Shown here piece after piece: positions 34,703 through 43,771 of a stretch of 64,000 bases of DNA. The notes beneath the pieces were generated by a model, which saw only the letters and a program-made list of their open reading frames with translations, did not search any database and had not been told where the DNA came from. How positions within the stretch are numbered: position 1 is the stretch's first letter; the number at the start of each line of letters is the position of its first letter. The translations under genes and the position numbers were made by a program. Origin of the DNA: Candidatus Zixiibacteriota bacterium (GTDB lineage Bacteria > Zixibacteria > MSB-5A5 > GN15 > FEB-12); contig JBFLZR010000005.1 in the NCBI GenBank assembly GCA_040756055.1, forward strand, positions 219,501 through 283,500. The letters run 5' to 3'.

Positions 34703-36193
34703 CTAACGAATCACCTTTAGCTCATCTACTTTCGGAATTGCGGCGAGCACCTCTATGCCCAGGACCGATTCCACCTCATCTACCCGTCTAAAAGAATTAT
34801 CCAATAACTCCGTGAGAAAAACGAAACATCCCCCCAGGGCGAGGCCGAGAACAAAGCCAAGCAGGATTATCTTCGGCTTATCCGGCCAGACCGGCACAAG
34901 CGCTAACGCAGCCGGTTCGATGACGTGATACTTGGTTCTATCCTTAACCTGCTCCGATAAAATACCAACCGTGGTCTCCTCCGATCTAAAGGCATCACGG
35001 TAGCGTCTCGCCTCCTCCACGCGGCTTTGAAGTTCGGCGATCTCCGATTCCAGTCTCGGAATCATTGCCATCCTCTGTCTCAAATCGTCCAGCGGACGTT
35101 CAAGGCCCCGTTCTTTGGAGTTTGAAATGTCCAGATTTTCCTGCACTACAAAGTACCTCGTGAGCAAATCCTGCTGATTCGTCGGATAGGCTCCGAATTG
35201 TGTCCTCACAGCCTGCGCTATAACGTGCTCCAGGTCCTTGATCTGTGTGTTCAGCCGGATATTCACGCTAATGACGTTCTGCGCGCTCCACTCGTATTTT
35301 TCCATCATCTCGCCATAGGTCGATACCAAACCGTCAATGGCGGTTCTCAGATCCAGCATGGTGTCAGTATAGCGCAGCCTCGCTTCCCCGAGATTGAACT
35401 GACGCAGATTTTTTACGAGCGACTCCAGTTCTCGATTGAGATCAATTTGCTCAAGGTTTACCTTATCGATACTGGAAAGAATCGCAGCCTGGTTCTCTTC
35501 CGATGTGACATTCTCCGGCAAACGGAGTCTCGATAGCCTGGCTTGCGCGGCATTCATGGAATCCACGGCGAGTCGATAATAATATTCCGTTTTCTCCAGC
35601 TGCATGTCGGTAAATGCCTGGTTGTCCAGAATCCTCTCAAGTTCATATTTGGCTCTCTCCCGGGCCAGAATCTCCGCAAGTTTGTCAGCCATATCACGCG
35701 CCAGAATCGGACTCGCCGACTCAACGGTAATTTTAATCTGGTCATACCCGTGGAAAGTCACCGATATTTGCTTGCGGAGTCTCTCGACCAACATATTGTA
35801 CTTCAGCTGCTCCAGTGAAAACTCGGGGGCCGATTCCCTGGCCTTGGCGGCCTGGCGCGTAATTTCAGGATCATTATCAAGCTTCAATTCCTGAATCAGT
35901 TGAATCAGGAAATTCTTGGAAGTAATTTCCGTTTCCAACGCCAATTGCCGGCTCTGAAGTTCCTCACGAGTCTCGCGGCGCTCACCCACGATGTTGAGAA
36001 GTTCGCGGGAGACACTCGAAGACCTGTCGATCCACACGATAGTCGATGAACTGTACTTGGGCGTCAAAAAACGAGTGCCCACCGCAGCCACGATGGTAAT
36101 GACGATTACGGGGAGGATAATCAGCCACTTGCGCCTGAGAACTAAGGCAAGTATTTCTTTTACATCGATCTGTCGAGACTTATTGTCATCCAC
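34703..36193 (-). CDS. Wzz-type polysaccharide chain-length determinant
   Basis: A 496-residue inner-membrane polysaccharide co-polymerase. TM1 lies at about 18-38 (WLIILPVIVITIVAAVGTRF) and TM2 near 440-465 (IILLGFVLGLALGGCFVFLT). A long coiled-coil periplasmic part lies between them. A Pro-rich WPDKPK segment precedes TM2, as usual for Wzz, and a short cytosolic tail follows that would dock the separate kinase. It controls polymer length and activates the BY-kinase. It is the second gene of the cluster, 22 bases after the Wza-like gene. Confidence 0.92.
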   Translation of the reverse strand: MDDNKSRQIDVKEILALVLRRKWLIILPVIVITIVAAVGTRFLTPKYSSSTIVWIDRSSSVSRELLNIVGERRETREELQSRQLALETEITSKNFLIQLIQELKLDNDPEITRQAAKARESAPEFSLEQLKYNMLVERLRKQISVTFHGYDQIKITVESASPILARDMADKLAEILARERAKYELERILDNQAFTDMQLEKTEYYYRLAVDSMNAAQARLSRLRLPENVTSEENQAAILSSIDKVNLEQIDLNRELESLVKNLRQFNLGEARLRYTDTMLDLRTAIDGLVSTYGEMMEKYEWSAQNVISVNIRLNTQIKDLEHVIAQAVRTQFGAYPTNQQDLLTRYFVVQENLDISNSKERGLERPLDDLRQRMAMIPRLESEIAELQSRVEEARRYRDAFRSEETTVGILSEQVKDRTKYHVIEPAALALVPVWPDKPKIILLGFVLGLALGGCFVFLTELLDNSFRRVDEVESVLGIEVLAAIPKVDELKVIR

Positions 36194-36223
36194 GTCCTGT
36201 ATCCCTAAAAAGCTATTTACCGG

Positions 36224-37201
36224 TTATCGACCGGTCGTGCCAGTATCCCTGGTAAGAGCATCATACAAAAGTACACCCGAAGTGATTATACCGACCACTG
36301 TGGCGGCTCCGGTCAAACCGATACCGAGAAAACTGTCCCGCCGATATGGCAGAACAAAAGTGTCTTCCTTCTTCATAATGTACCGTGACGGAACACCCTG
36401 CTGAGAGTATTTCTCCAGATTGATTTCGATTGTCTGGGCGTAATAACCATCCTTAGTGATTATACGCGCTTTTTTCATGTCCGCGTCAATGGTTGGGCCA
36501 CCCGCCAGCGCCAGAGCCTCCATCATATCAACATCGTCCTGAAAAGTAATCGGCCCCGGCACGTTAACCGCTCCGATAACGTATATCACATTTTTGCGTG
36601 TCACCTGCTGACTGATATCAGCCGACGGAATACCGGCCGGTGTTCTGGGTATTTCAATCGTGTCCTGACGACGAATCCCGGGCAACTGGTCAAGCCTGCC
36701 GGATTCAATCGCCTCGATCACATCCACAACCTCGATCTTGCCGGCGTCGGTACCTCCGCGGATGATCGTGACCCGGGTCAAATCGCCCGTTTCGGTGATT
36801 CCACCTGCTTCGTTGATTATCGTCCAAAGGTCCGGAATCTCTTCAAAAGTCAGTTTACCGGGATTCAAAACCTGCCCCTTAACGAAAACGTACTGATACT
36901 GATAGTCAATCACCCGCACTACAGCCTGTGAGACCCTGGTATTCAGACGAGACATTTGGCGGACAATGTCGTTTTGCAGCTCAATCGTCGTCTTTCCGGC
37001 CGCCTGAATCTGGCCAATAATATCCAGGCTTATCATCCCATCTTGTCCCACCCTCACATCAACGTTGAGGTCGGGGTCCTGCCAGAATCTTATCTCCAGA
37101 AGATCACTGGGGCCTATGCGGTATTCGGCTCCCACAGCATATCCAACTGCCATAAACAGCATGGCAGCAACTATGTACGTTCTGAATTTCATATGTTTCA
37201 T
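36224..37201 (-). CDS. Wza-type polysaccharide export protein
   Basis: About 325 residues. It has a signal peptide (KFRTYIVAAMLFMAVGYAVG), then the polysaccharide export domain beginning YRIGPSDLLEIRFWQDPDLN (about 25-110), and SLBB-type modules (YVFVKGQVLNPGKLTFEE and VIYVIGAVNVPGPITF). It should form the outer-membrane channel for the polymer. The last 30 residues include a hydrophobic stretch (FLGIGLTGAATVVGIITSGV) that could be the membrane-spanning helix. In-frame starts at 37192, 37201 (both ATG), 37207 and 37210 exist; 37201 is a compromise. First gene of the EPS run. Confidence 0.9.
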   Translation of the reverse strand: MKHMKFRTYIVAAMLFMAVGYAVGAEYRIGPSDLLEIRFWQDPDLNVDVRVGQDGMISLDIIGQIQAAGKTTIELQNDIVRQMSRLNTRVSQAVVRVIDYQYQYVFVKGQVLNPGKLTFEEIPDLWTIINEAGGITETGDLTRVTIIRGGTDAGKIEVVDVIEAIESGRLDQLPGIRRQDTIEIPRTPAGIPSADISQQVTRKNVIYVIGAVNVPGPITFQDDVDMMEALALAGGPTIDADMKKARIITKDGYYAQTIEINLEKYSQQGVPSRYIMKKEDTFVLPYRRDSFLGIGLTGAATVVGIITSGVLLYDALTRDTGTTGR

Positions 37202-37365
37202 AAACACCAATTTGTTTCCCTTTCAGGTAGTAATAATCGGGTAATCTATTTTAAAACAACAAAAAAGCATATCGGTTTCAAAATTACAGGAGAGGTCGAA
37301 TATAAACGGTACCCCGCGGCCTGTAAAGATGAAATGGCATCGCCCCCACCTTAACCCGTTTGTAA

Positions 37366-39003
37366 TCAATGCGTTGCGCTGTAGATGAGGGATTTGTTAC
37401 GGCCTGTCTCCTTTGCCTTCAAAAGAGCCATGTCAGCCGCGAAAATGAGCTTCTTAGATTCATCAGCATGGTCCGGATAAATTGCCGCCCCCATCGATAC
37501 AGTGCAATTTATCGGCCCGGGAATATCATCAACCACGAACTTGTATGCGACTATTTCGGATTGGAGACGATTCATAAAACGCATGCACATCTGGCTATCT
37601 GCCTCAGGCATAATGGCGCAAAACTCGTCGCCGCCATACCGGGCCACCACGTCAATGGCGCGGATCGACCCGCGAAGAATATCTCCCATCTGGCGAAGGA
37701 TGCTGTCGCCGGCAAGATGACCGTAGGTGTCGTTTATATACTTTAGTTCATCAAGATCGAAAATGATAAGCGCGAGCGTCCGGTCATAACGCTTGGCACG
37801 GTTAATTTCTTCGTAAAGCCGTCTGAAAAAGTAACGCTGATTGGCCAGGCCCGTGAGATCATCAGTATACGATAACTCCTCAACTCTTTCAAAAGATTCG
37901 GCGTTTTCCACCAGATGAAAGGCATTGGCTTTAAACAACTCGAGTTGCTTTTGTACTTCTGTGGCGTCCTGCCCTCCGCCCCAGGCCAGTATGCCGCTGC
38001 GACGGCCGGTCGGTGGGAATGAAGCTACATACTCCAGACCATTAGCCTTAAGACGCTCCACCCATCCGGTTATAGTCGGTGATGTTCTATCCAATTCAGA
38101 CACCGCCCACAGCGGTCTGCCGTCGAGAACCAAGGCCAGTTCGCGAAGCGATTCATCGCTCGGTGTTTCCAGCGAAGAACTCATACCATGCTTCAATACC
38201 GTCGGAGCGTTGCCGGCATTTCGCGCACTGTAAACATAGGCCAACCGCGTGACTCCCGTAGCGTCACGGAAGTTGTCAATCAGCCTGGTTACGACAGTCT
38301 CGGTATTACGATGCCGCACCAGTTTGAGAAACCTGGCCGCTGAAGATTGTTCCTGCGGCACGACCGCCGGCGGCCGATGAGTGGCTTGGGACACCTGCTT
38401 GTGCAGCGCGTCGTACTTGGATTCATGCCATTTTATGTGATAGGCCGCCGACAAAGACTGGGCCAGACTGGCAACGAGAAAGGCAAAGGACGGCGAGTTA
38501 ATTTCGTAATTGCTGCGCACGAAGTAGATGCCATACACATTGTCCCGCCACAGGACCGGGAAATAGATGTTCATCCCGAATTTATCGAGATGTTCCCGGA
38601 ATTTAACGGGGAGAAACCTGCGCAGGCGCTCCACCGGTCGCGGGAGAAAATCGCTTTTCAGGACACCGGCCATTTCGTCACTGTAGACCGCGTGAAAATC
38701 AGTTCGATTGAACCCCTTAATTCCGTGATAATAGTTGAGGTCCAGGCTCCCCCGTTTCTTGCGGACAAACACGATTCGGTCGCAGCCAAAGGAATTTATC
38801 AGTAGTTCCGACACCTTGCGGGCGACCTCGACGATACTCCCCTCGACGCTGTTCGAGCGAAGGAAATCGGAGAAATCCTCCAGCCGCATGCTCCTTATCG
38901 CGGCATTTGAGTACCTCTCTGCCCTGATACGCCTCAGCAGAAGAAAACCGAGTAGAGCACTCAGCAATGCCAGGAGCGTTATTAATACGTCCTGCAATAC
39001 CAT
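37366..39003 (-). CDS. Membrane-bound GAF-GGDEF diguanylate cyclase
   Basis: A 545-residue enzyme that should make c-di-GMP from GTP. One N-terminal transmembrane helix (VLITLLALLSALLGFLLL) is followed by two GAF-like sensor regions (about 45-190 and 225-360). The GGDEF domain covers about 380-540, with the active-site RYGGDEF intact. RAID lies five residues before GGDEF, which matches the RxxD inhibitory site, so product feedback is expected. LTGLANQRYFFRRL and ALIIFDLDELKYINDTYGHL are also intact. It lies 155 bases upstream of the EPS operon and in the same direction, which suggests c-di-GMP control of that polymer. Confidence 0.94.
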   Translation of the reverse strand: MVLQDVLITLLALLSALLGFLLLRRIRAERYSNAAIRSMRLEDFSDFLRSNSVEGSIVEVARKVSELLINSFGCDRIVFVRKKRGSLDLNYYHGIKGFNRTDFHAVYSDEMAGVLKSDFLPRPVERLRRFLPVKFREHLDKFGMNIYFPVLWRDNVYGIYFVRSNYEINSPSFAFLVASLAQSLSAAYHIKWHESKYDALHKQVSQATHRPPAVVPQEQSSAARFLKLVRHRNTETVVTRLIDNFRDATGVTRLAYVYSARNAGNAPTVLKHGMSSSLETPSDESLRELALVLDGRPLWAVSELDRTSPTITGWVERLKANGLEYVASFPPTGRRSGILAWGGGQDATEVQKQLELFKANAFHLVENAESFERVEELSYTDDLTGLANQRYFFRRLYEEINRAKRYDRTLALIIFDLDELKYINDTYGHLAGDSILRQMGDILRGSIRAIDVVARYGGDEFCAIMPEADSQMCMRFMNRLQSEIVAYKFVVDDIPGPINCTVSMGAAIYPDHADESKKLIFAADMALLKAKETGRNKSLIYSATH

Positions 39004-39078
39004 AACAGGAAATCCATTATAGAAAACAATACCTATTTAAATATATATCTAAATCGCAAATCGTCAAACAAAAAGGGG

Positions 39079-39363
39079 TTACCGGCGACCCAGTATGTAC
39101 TTGAACCGGGACCTTCTCGTCAAAAGCCTGTTTTCCCTGAGAATCGAAAACACCTGCCACCAACTGGTACGCAAACCGCCGGGCCGCTCGTTGATTATCG
39201 TCTTAATCTCGCGTATCGAGGCAAACGGGTCCTGTTCGACCAGCTTCAAAACCGCGGCTTGAAGCCCCTGGGGAAAGTTCGGCTCTGGTTTGGAGGATTG
39301 CGGAGATGAGGCGAGATTTCGATGGGTCTTCCCGCTGGCATCAACTACCGTCAGCCGGGTCAG
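39079..39363 (-). CDS. Hidden 94-codon frame, basic HTH-like; reached by CTG start or -1 frameshift from the STAS gene
   Basis: The gap between the STAS and GGDEF genes holds an open frame with coding character but no ATG, GTG or TTG before its 39th codon. It begins LTRLTVVDASGKTHRNL, has a Pro/Ser linker, then helical stretches GLQAAVLKLVEQDPF, SIREIKTIINERPGGLR and TSWWQVFSILRENRLL, and ends RRSRFKYILGRR. The tri-helical, basic pattern resembles a winged or homeodomain-like DNA-binding fold. CTG at 39363 overlaps the STAS stop (CTGA) and has AAGGA six bases upstream. It is also the -1 frame of the STAS gene after a dnaX-like slippery run. A sequencing indel in the A10 run is the third explanation. 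Confidence 0.6.
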   Translation of the reverse strand: MTRLTVVDASGKTHRNLASSPQSSKPEPNFPQGLQAAVLKLVEQDPFASIREIKTIINERPGGLRTSWWQVFSILRENRLLTRRSRFKYILGRR

Positions 39364-39749
39364 CTTTTGTCCTTTTTTTTTTCGCCCGGTTCGCCGAAAC
39401 CCACGAAGGCATCACGCGCCTCATCAACCGATGTGTAGGCGGCTAACACGTTGTCGAATTCGAGCAGTTCGTATATCTCATGAACGTTGGAAATCATATT
39501 GGCCAGTTTGATATCTCCACCATTGGCCCGCACTTCCTTGATGTGTGATATGAATATACCCCAGCCCGCCGATGATATGTAATCCACACCGGCCAGATCC
39601 ACCACAAGGTTATACCGCTGCCTTTTCAGCAGAGAATCGATAACTTCCTCGAGTTCGCCCGCTGTCAGAGTATCGATCACGCCATCAACCCGAATCTCGG
39701 ACACTTCGTTGCCGGCGCCTTCCGATAGAGATATTGATATGTTGTCCAT
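39360..39749 (-). CDS. STAS-domain anti-sigma factor antagonist
   Basis: A 129-residue SpoIIAA/RsbV-like protein. In partner switching the unphosphorylated form binds the anti-sigma kinase and frees its target; phosphorylation on a Ser turns it off. It shows EIRVDGVIDTLTAGELEEVI, NLVVDLAGVDYISSAGWGIF with the phosphorylatable Ser in ISSAG, and ANGGDIKLANM. It ends in a Lys-rich tail EPGEKKKDKS coded by an A10 run. The ATG at 39749 is preferred to TTG at 39755. Its kinase and phosphatase are encoded in one gene 88 bases upstream. The tail may be replaced by a DNA-binding-like domain if ribosomes slip. Confidence 0.9.
   Translation of the reverse strand: MDNISISLSEGAGNEVSEIRVDGVIDTLTAGELEEVIDSLLKRQRYNLVVDLAGVDYISSAGWGIFISHIKEVRANGGDIKLANMISNVHEIYELLEFDNVLAAYTSVDEARDAFVGFGEPGEKKKDKS
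39372..39382 (-). other. Slippery A10-G run with dnaX-type heptamer
   Basis: On the minus strand the STAS codons read GAA AAA AAA AAG GAC. The last bases form the heptamer A AAA AAG in the phase used by the E. coli dnaX -1 frameshift. A -1 slip leads directly into the 94-codon frame and would give a fusion of about 223 residues. A run of ten A is also a known substrate for RNA polymerase slippage and for sequencing error. Confidence 0.5.
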
Positions 39750-39837
39750 CGTCAAAGAACTTCCCGAATCAGACGTATTGTGATGTTACGCATTAAAATG
39801 GTTTTGGGCTTTTCAGGCAAGAAAAATCTTAGACGAC

Positions 39838-41880
39838 TCAGCCCGGATTCTCATTGGCCGACTCGGCCCCAAGCTTCTTGACTTGCACCGATGGTCTCGA
39901 TGTTGCCCGGACAGACTCCACCGCAAGGTTGCAACGTGCCACCACAAAAGTCACGTCATCGGTGGTTTTCTGAAAACCGGTAAAATCGTCCAGTTCGTTT
40001 ACGATCGCCTTTGAAAGCGACGCCACATCCGCCGTCCCGTTCTCCGAAAGATAGCTGTCCAAAAAGCCCGTCAGGCGATCCATACCATACTGGCGGTTGT
40101 CCCGGTCCCTGGCCTCCGTAATGCCATCGGTGAAAATGAAGAACAGATCGTCGTGGCTGAGCGTCAAACTCGACTCCTCAAGACTGTCGGCGAAAGAAAC
40201 CCCATCGGCCAACGGCATCCCCAGCGGCATTCCCTTGGGATTGAGCAAAGAAAGACTTTTCTCGTCGGACCTGTAAAAAAGCATCGGGTTGTGTCCGGCA
40301 GACACGAAGCTGATCCGATGTTTGGCGGCATCGTATATCACCAGAAAAACCGTGATAAACATACCTGCCGGTATATTCTCCGTCAAATAGTCGTTTACTT
40401 TTATCAGAATATCGCGGGCCGAAGACTTCTCATCGGCCCGGATCTGAATAACCGTCCTCAATATTGACATTACCAGAGAGGCCGGAACTCCCTTACCCGA
40501 TACATCAGCAACCGTTATACAGTACCGATTCTCGCTAATCGCGAAAATATCGTAAAGGTCTCCTCCGATCACCGAGGCCGCCCGATAGAAAGCATCGATC
40601 TCGAGGCTTGGAAGATTCGGCAACTGACGTGGCAGCAAAGTCTTCTGAATCTCCGAAGCTACTTCGATCTCCTTGGCCATCTTTTCACGCTCGACTATAT
40701 TCTTCTGGTCCTGGCTCAGACGGGTCATCATCTGGTTAAAGGCCTTACTGATTTCAAAAAACTCCTCGGCGCCGGTTAAAGGAAGCTCCGATTCCAATTC
40801 TCCCGAGGTAAACCGCCTGACCCTGCGCGTGATATTGAGAATCGGGTTCACGAAGTAATTCGAGAGAAGGTAAATACCGGCAATACCGATTATCACCAGC
40901 ACGAGTATAAGCAGAAATGTCTTTTTGCGCGATTCCGCCAACTTGAAATAGATATTGGCGGTGGAATATGTGACGTGGACATCACCAATGACCCTCTCTC
41001 CCGACATAATTGGGGTCACCAGATAAGAAAGGGTTTCCCACTGGGTGTCCATGGTTTGTGGCTTGTTTACAATCGAAGTATCCACCTGTGCCGGCGGTTG
41101 GTAGAGGCGCCTGATATTGCGGATGTCGTCCGAATGAGCCCTGATCAGACCCGAGGCATCTGTGAGAACTATCAGTCTCAGTTCGGGGTTAGCCCGCCGG
41201 TAGCTGACGATCAACTCATCAAACTCAACATCCGACCGTCGATTTATGAAATACCCGCCCGCCTGATCAGCAATCGTCTTGGCAAGCGCCTGAACGGTTT
41301 CGTGCTTATGGGTGTACATCTGCTCGGATGTTCGATAATCGAAATAATAGATGGAGACCCCGATGATGACCGACATGATTATGAAAGTCCACACCGAGAA
41401 TTTCACCCGGAGGGTGAAAAGTCGCCTCAGGAATGTACGCCCCACCGGTGAAGGCTCGCTGATGTGTTTCATCATCCGCAGTTCATTGAACCCGGCGGTG
41501 GAGATGTATTCGACCGAATCCATGATCTTCTGAATCATGTAGAAGCCGAGCCCCCCCTTGCGACCGGATTCCACCAGCCGCTCGAGATCCAGGGCGCCCG
41601 TCCCGCTGGGCTGGAATGAACGGCCAAAATCAATCAGAGAGAAGACAATGAGATTTTTATAGATAACAATACGCAGGCGGATTATGCCCTTCTCGTACAG
41701 ATAGGCATGACGGATAATATTGGTCGCCCCCTCCTCCATAGCCAGCAGCACCGCCGCCGTATCCTTGCGCGACATCGAGGCGGCCGTGCAGCTCTCCCTC
41801 ACGGTTCTCTGAATACTGTCGAGGAATTTTTCCTCGGCAATGAATTCAGCGTTTATTTCTTTAATCGGGCGACGGAACAT
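39838..41880 (-). CDS. Fusion of anti-sigma kinase, membrane sensor, HAMP and PP2C phosphatase
   Basis: A 680-residue protein with both enzymes of a partner switch. Residues about 1-140 are an RsbW/SpoIIAB-like GHKL kinase: N-box MEEGATNIIRHAYL, LIDFGRSF, and GRKGGLGFYMIQKIMD. A transmembrane helix (about 165-183), an extracytoplasmic sensor region (about 185-325), a second helix (LLILVLVIIGIAGIYLL) and a HAMP domain follow. A SpoIIE/RsbU-type PP2C domain covers about 425-650, with IGGDLYDIF, VADVSGKGVPASLVM, FVSAGHNPM and FIFTDGITEARD. In known systems the kinase and phosphatase are usually separate proteins. The likely substrate is the STAS protein downstream. Confidence 0.92.
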   Translation of the reverse strand: MFRRPIKEINAEFIAEEKFLDSIQRTVRESCTAASMSRKDTAAVLLAMEEGATNIIRHAYLYEKGIIRLRIVIYKNLIVFSLIDFGRSFQPSGTGALDLERLVESGRKGGLGFYMIQKIMDSVEYISTAGFNELRMMKHISEPSPVGRTFLRRLFTLRVKFSVWTFIIMSVIIGVSIYYFDYRTSEQMYTHKHETVQALAKTIADQAGGYFINRRSDVEFDELIVSYRRANPELRLIVLTDASGLIRAHSDDIRNIRRLYQPPAQVDTSIVNKPQTMDTQWETLSYLVTPIMSGERVIGDVHVTYSTANIYFKLAESRKKTFLLILVLVIIGIAGIYLLSNYFVNPILNITRRVRRFTSGELESELPLTGAEEFFEISKAFNQMMTRLSQDQKNIVEREKMAKEIEVASEIQKTLLPRQLPNLPSLEIDAFYRAASVIGGDLYDIFAISENRYCITVADVSGKGVPASLVMSILRTVIQIRADEKSSARDILIKVNDYLTENIPAGMFITVFLVIYDAAKHRISFVSAGHNPMLFYRSDEKSLSLLNPKGMPLGMPLADGVSFADSLEESSLTLSHDDLFFIFTDGITEARDRDNRQYGMDRLTGFLDSYLSENGTADVASLSKAIVNELDDFTGFQKTTDDVTFVVARCNLAVESVRATSRPSVQVKKLGAESANENPG

Positions 41881-41938
41881 ACGTCGAAATGTAGTAAGGC
41901 GATTGGTACTCGTCTATTAAAAAACAGACAGCGCGCAA

Positions 41939-43771
41939 TTAATCGGACTCCTCCGATTGCAGACGAAGGCGCGCCTGTTCGATGTTATTGAGGGTATTCA
42001 CGTTGTTGGGATAGACCTCCAGAACCTTATTCCAGGACTCTATGGCCTTCTCATACTCTTTATTGCGCATATAGCGCAGGCCGTCGAGGTAATGCTGCCA
42101 CACAACGCGGTCCTTCTGAAGGTCCTCGAGGGTAACCTGTTTCTCCTGCAGAGCATCGATCTTCCTGAGGTATTCGATAGCCACCGGATTCTGCCGGTCG
42201 GCAAGGATTACCGCGCCAAAAGCCGCCCTTGCCCTGGAATACGAACCGGCGTTAAACAGCTCTATACCGCGATTTAGCTGCTGGGCTATATCCAGACTGG
42301 CCGCTACCTTTTCACGGTTGGCAATCGCCTCTTCGTTGCCGGGATCAAGTTCCAGAATCCTGTTATAGGATTCCAAAGCCGCCACGGAGTTTTTCTCCTG
42401 TTCGGCGGTTCGAGCCTTATCAAACTCAAGCGCTATATCCCTGGTTATCGCATCCTCGATTTCTCGCTTGAGGTCGGTGGCCTCGAGGTAATTCGGATTG
42501 ATGTCAAAAATCAGGTTCAGCATGTCAAGCGCCGCCTGATAGTACTTCTTGGCGAAGAAATTCTCGGCCTGCGCGTAGTAATTTTCGATAGATTTCTGAA
42601 GTTCCAGCCTTGTCGACCGAATCTTCTGCTGTTCCTCAAGCTGCACCGTCAGAGCGTTCTCAATCGCCGCGATTTTACCGACAATTTCCTCATTGTCTTC
42701 ATCAAAGGCCAGAGCGCGCTGATAATAAACAAGCGCCGAATCCAGACGGAAATTGGAATAGTAACTGTCGGCCTTCTCCCGGTAGAACTCGAACTGTTTC
42801 TGCCTTTCCCCTTCGAGCAGCACCGACCCCCGCCGCTCTTCGAGCATCTCGGAGCGCCTGAGCTGCTTGGTGATGGAAGGACCTATCAGGAACGACAGGG
42901 AGAATCGATGGCTGTCATCGAGAAACTCCAGGACCCTGTACGCATAATCGATCTTCAGCCGTCGGTATTTCAGGCCCGCCCCGAACGACAAGTTGTCACG
43001 ATCGTAACCGGCGCGAAGCGCGTAAGTCTCGTTGTACAGTAGTTCCAATCCGGTGTGAACCCGGACGGTCCGGTTCTCAATTTTCTCCAGTTCGAAGGCG
43101 GCGTTCAGGCTGGTCTGGTCGCTGAATGCGAGGTTGTTCAATGATAAACCTCCCGCGACAGTGATCGGGGTAATTTCCGAAGAGTGATCCAGCTCCAGTT
43201 CGGCCGGCACCATATCGCGCACAACCAATCCGGCCCGCACATACTTGTTCACACGCGCCAGCATACCCAGATCAAATCCGATGCCATAGGCCGAAAGGTC
43301 ATCAAGCGACTGATTGACAATCTTAAAACTCAGACCGAGAGATAACCCGCCCTGTAGACGCTGGCCGTAAGAAATCAAAAACTGTGAATGCGAGTAATCG
43401 AAGCTTCCGGTCTCGACAAAATTCTCACGCCTGATAATATCATCGGTCCCAATCCGCATATAGGCTATTCCGAAACCGCCCAGCTTGACATCGGGATAAA
43501 CCCATCCCGCAAAATTGTAGACGGTACCCTCGAAAAGATCCATGTGCATCAGGGAGATCTCCTGGCTCTCCAAAACCGGAAGACCGGCCGGATTGTAATA
43601 CATCGTCGATGCATCGTTGGCCAGAGAAGTAAAGGCTCCCCCCATACCCAGCGCCCGCGCGCCCGCCCCAGCGGAAAACGGCGATTCCTGACCGGCATCA
43701 CCGGCCATAGACGAAGCCGCGAGCAGCACCGCAGAGAGAACCAATATGTTTAATCGAAGCCTCGACATCAT
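41939..43771 (-). CDS. PorV/UPF0164-like outer-membrane protein with C-terminal TPR region
   Basis: A 610-residue protein. A signal peptide (cut after SSMAG) is followed by the PorV/PorQ-type barrel signature AGARALGMGGAFTSLANDAS and MYYNPAGL, then strand repeats to about residue 300 (RRLKIDYAYRVLEFLDDSHR). From about 310 to the end it is helical, with TPR-like repeats and coiled coil (ALESYNRILELDPGNEEAI, AIESWNKVLEVYPNNVNTL). PorV proteins shuttle type IX secretion cargo at the outer membrane. The large exported protein upstream overlaps it by four bases and ends in a Por-like C-terminal domain, so the pair may be cargo and carrier. The TPR extension is unusual for PorV. Confidence 0.85.
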   Translation of the reverse strand: MMSRLRLNILVLSAVLLAASSMAGDAGQESPFSAGAGARALGMGGAFTSLANDASTMYYNPAGLPVLESQEISLMHMDLFEGTVYNFAGWVYPDVKLGGFGIAYMRIGTDDIIRRENFVETGSFDYSHSQFLISYGQRLQGGLSLGLSFKIVNQSLDDLSAYGIGFDLGMLARVNKYVRAGLVVRDMVPAELELDHSSEITPITVAGGLSLNNLAFSDQTSLNAAFELEKIENRTVRVHTGLELLYNETYALRAGYDRDNLSFGAGLKYRRLKIDYAYRVLEFLDDSHRFSLSFLIGPSITKQLRRSEMLEERRGSVLLEGERQKQFEFYREKADSYYSNFRLDSALVYYQRALAFDEDNEEIVGKIAAIENALTVQLEEQQKIRSTRLELQKSIENYYAQAENFFAKKYYQAALDMLNLIFDINPNYLEATDLKREIEDAITRDIALEFDKARTAEQEKNSVAALESYNRILELDPGNEEAIANREKVAASLDIAQQLNRGIELFNAGSYSRARAAFGAVILADRQNPVAIEYLRKIDALQEKQVTLEDLQKDRVVWQHYLDGLRYMRNKEYEKAIESWNKVLEVYPNNVNTLNNIEQARLRLQSEESD

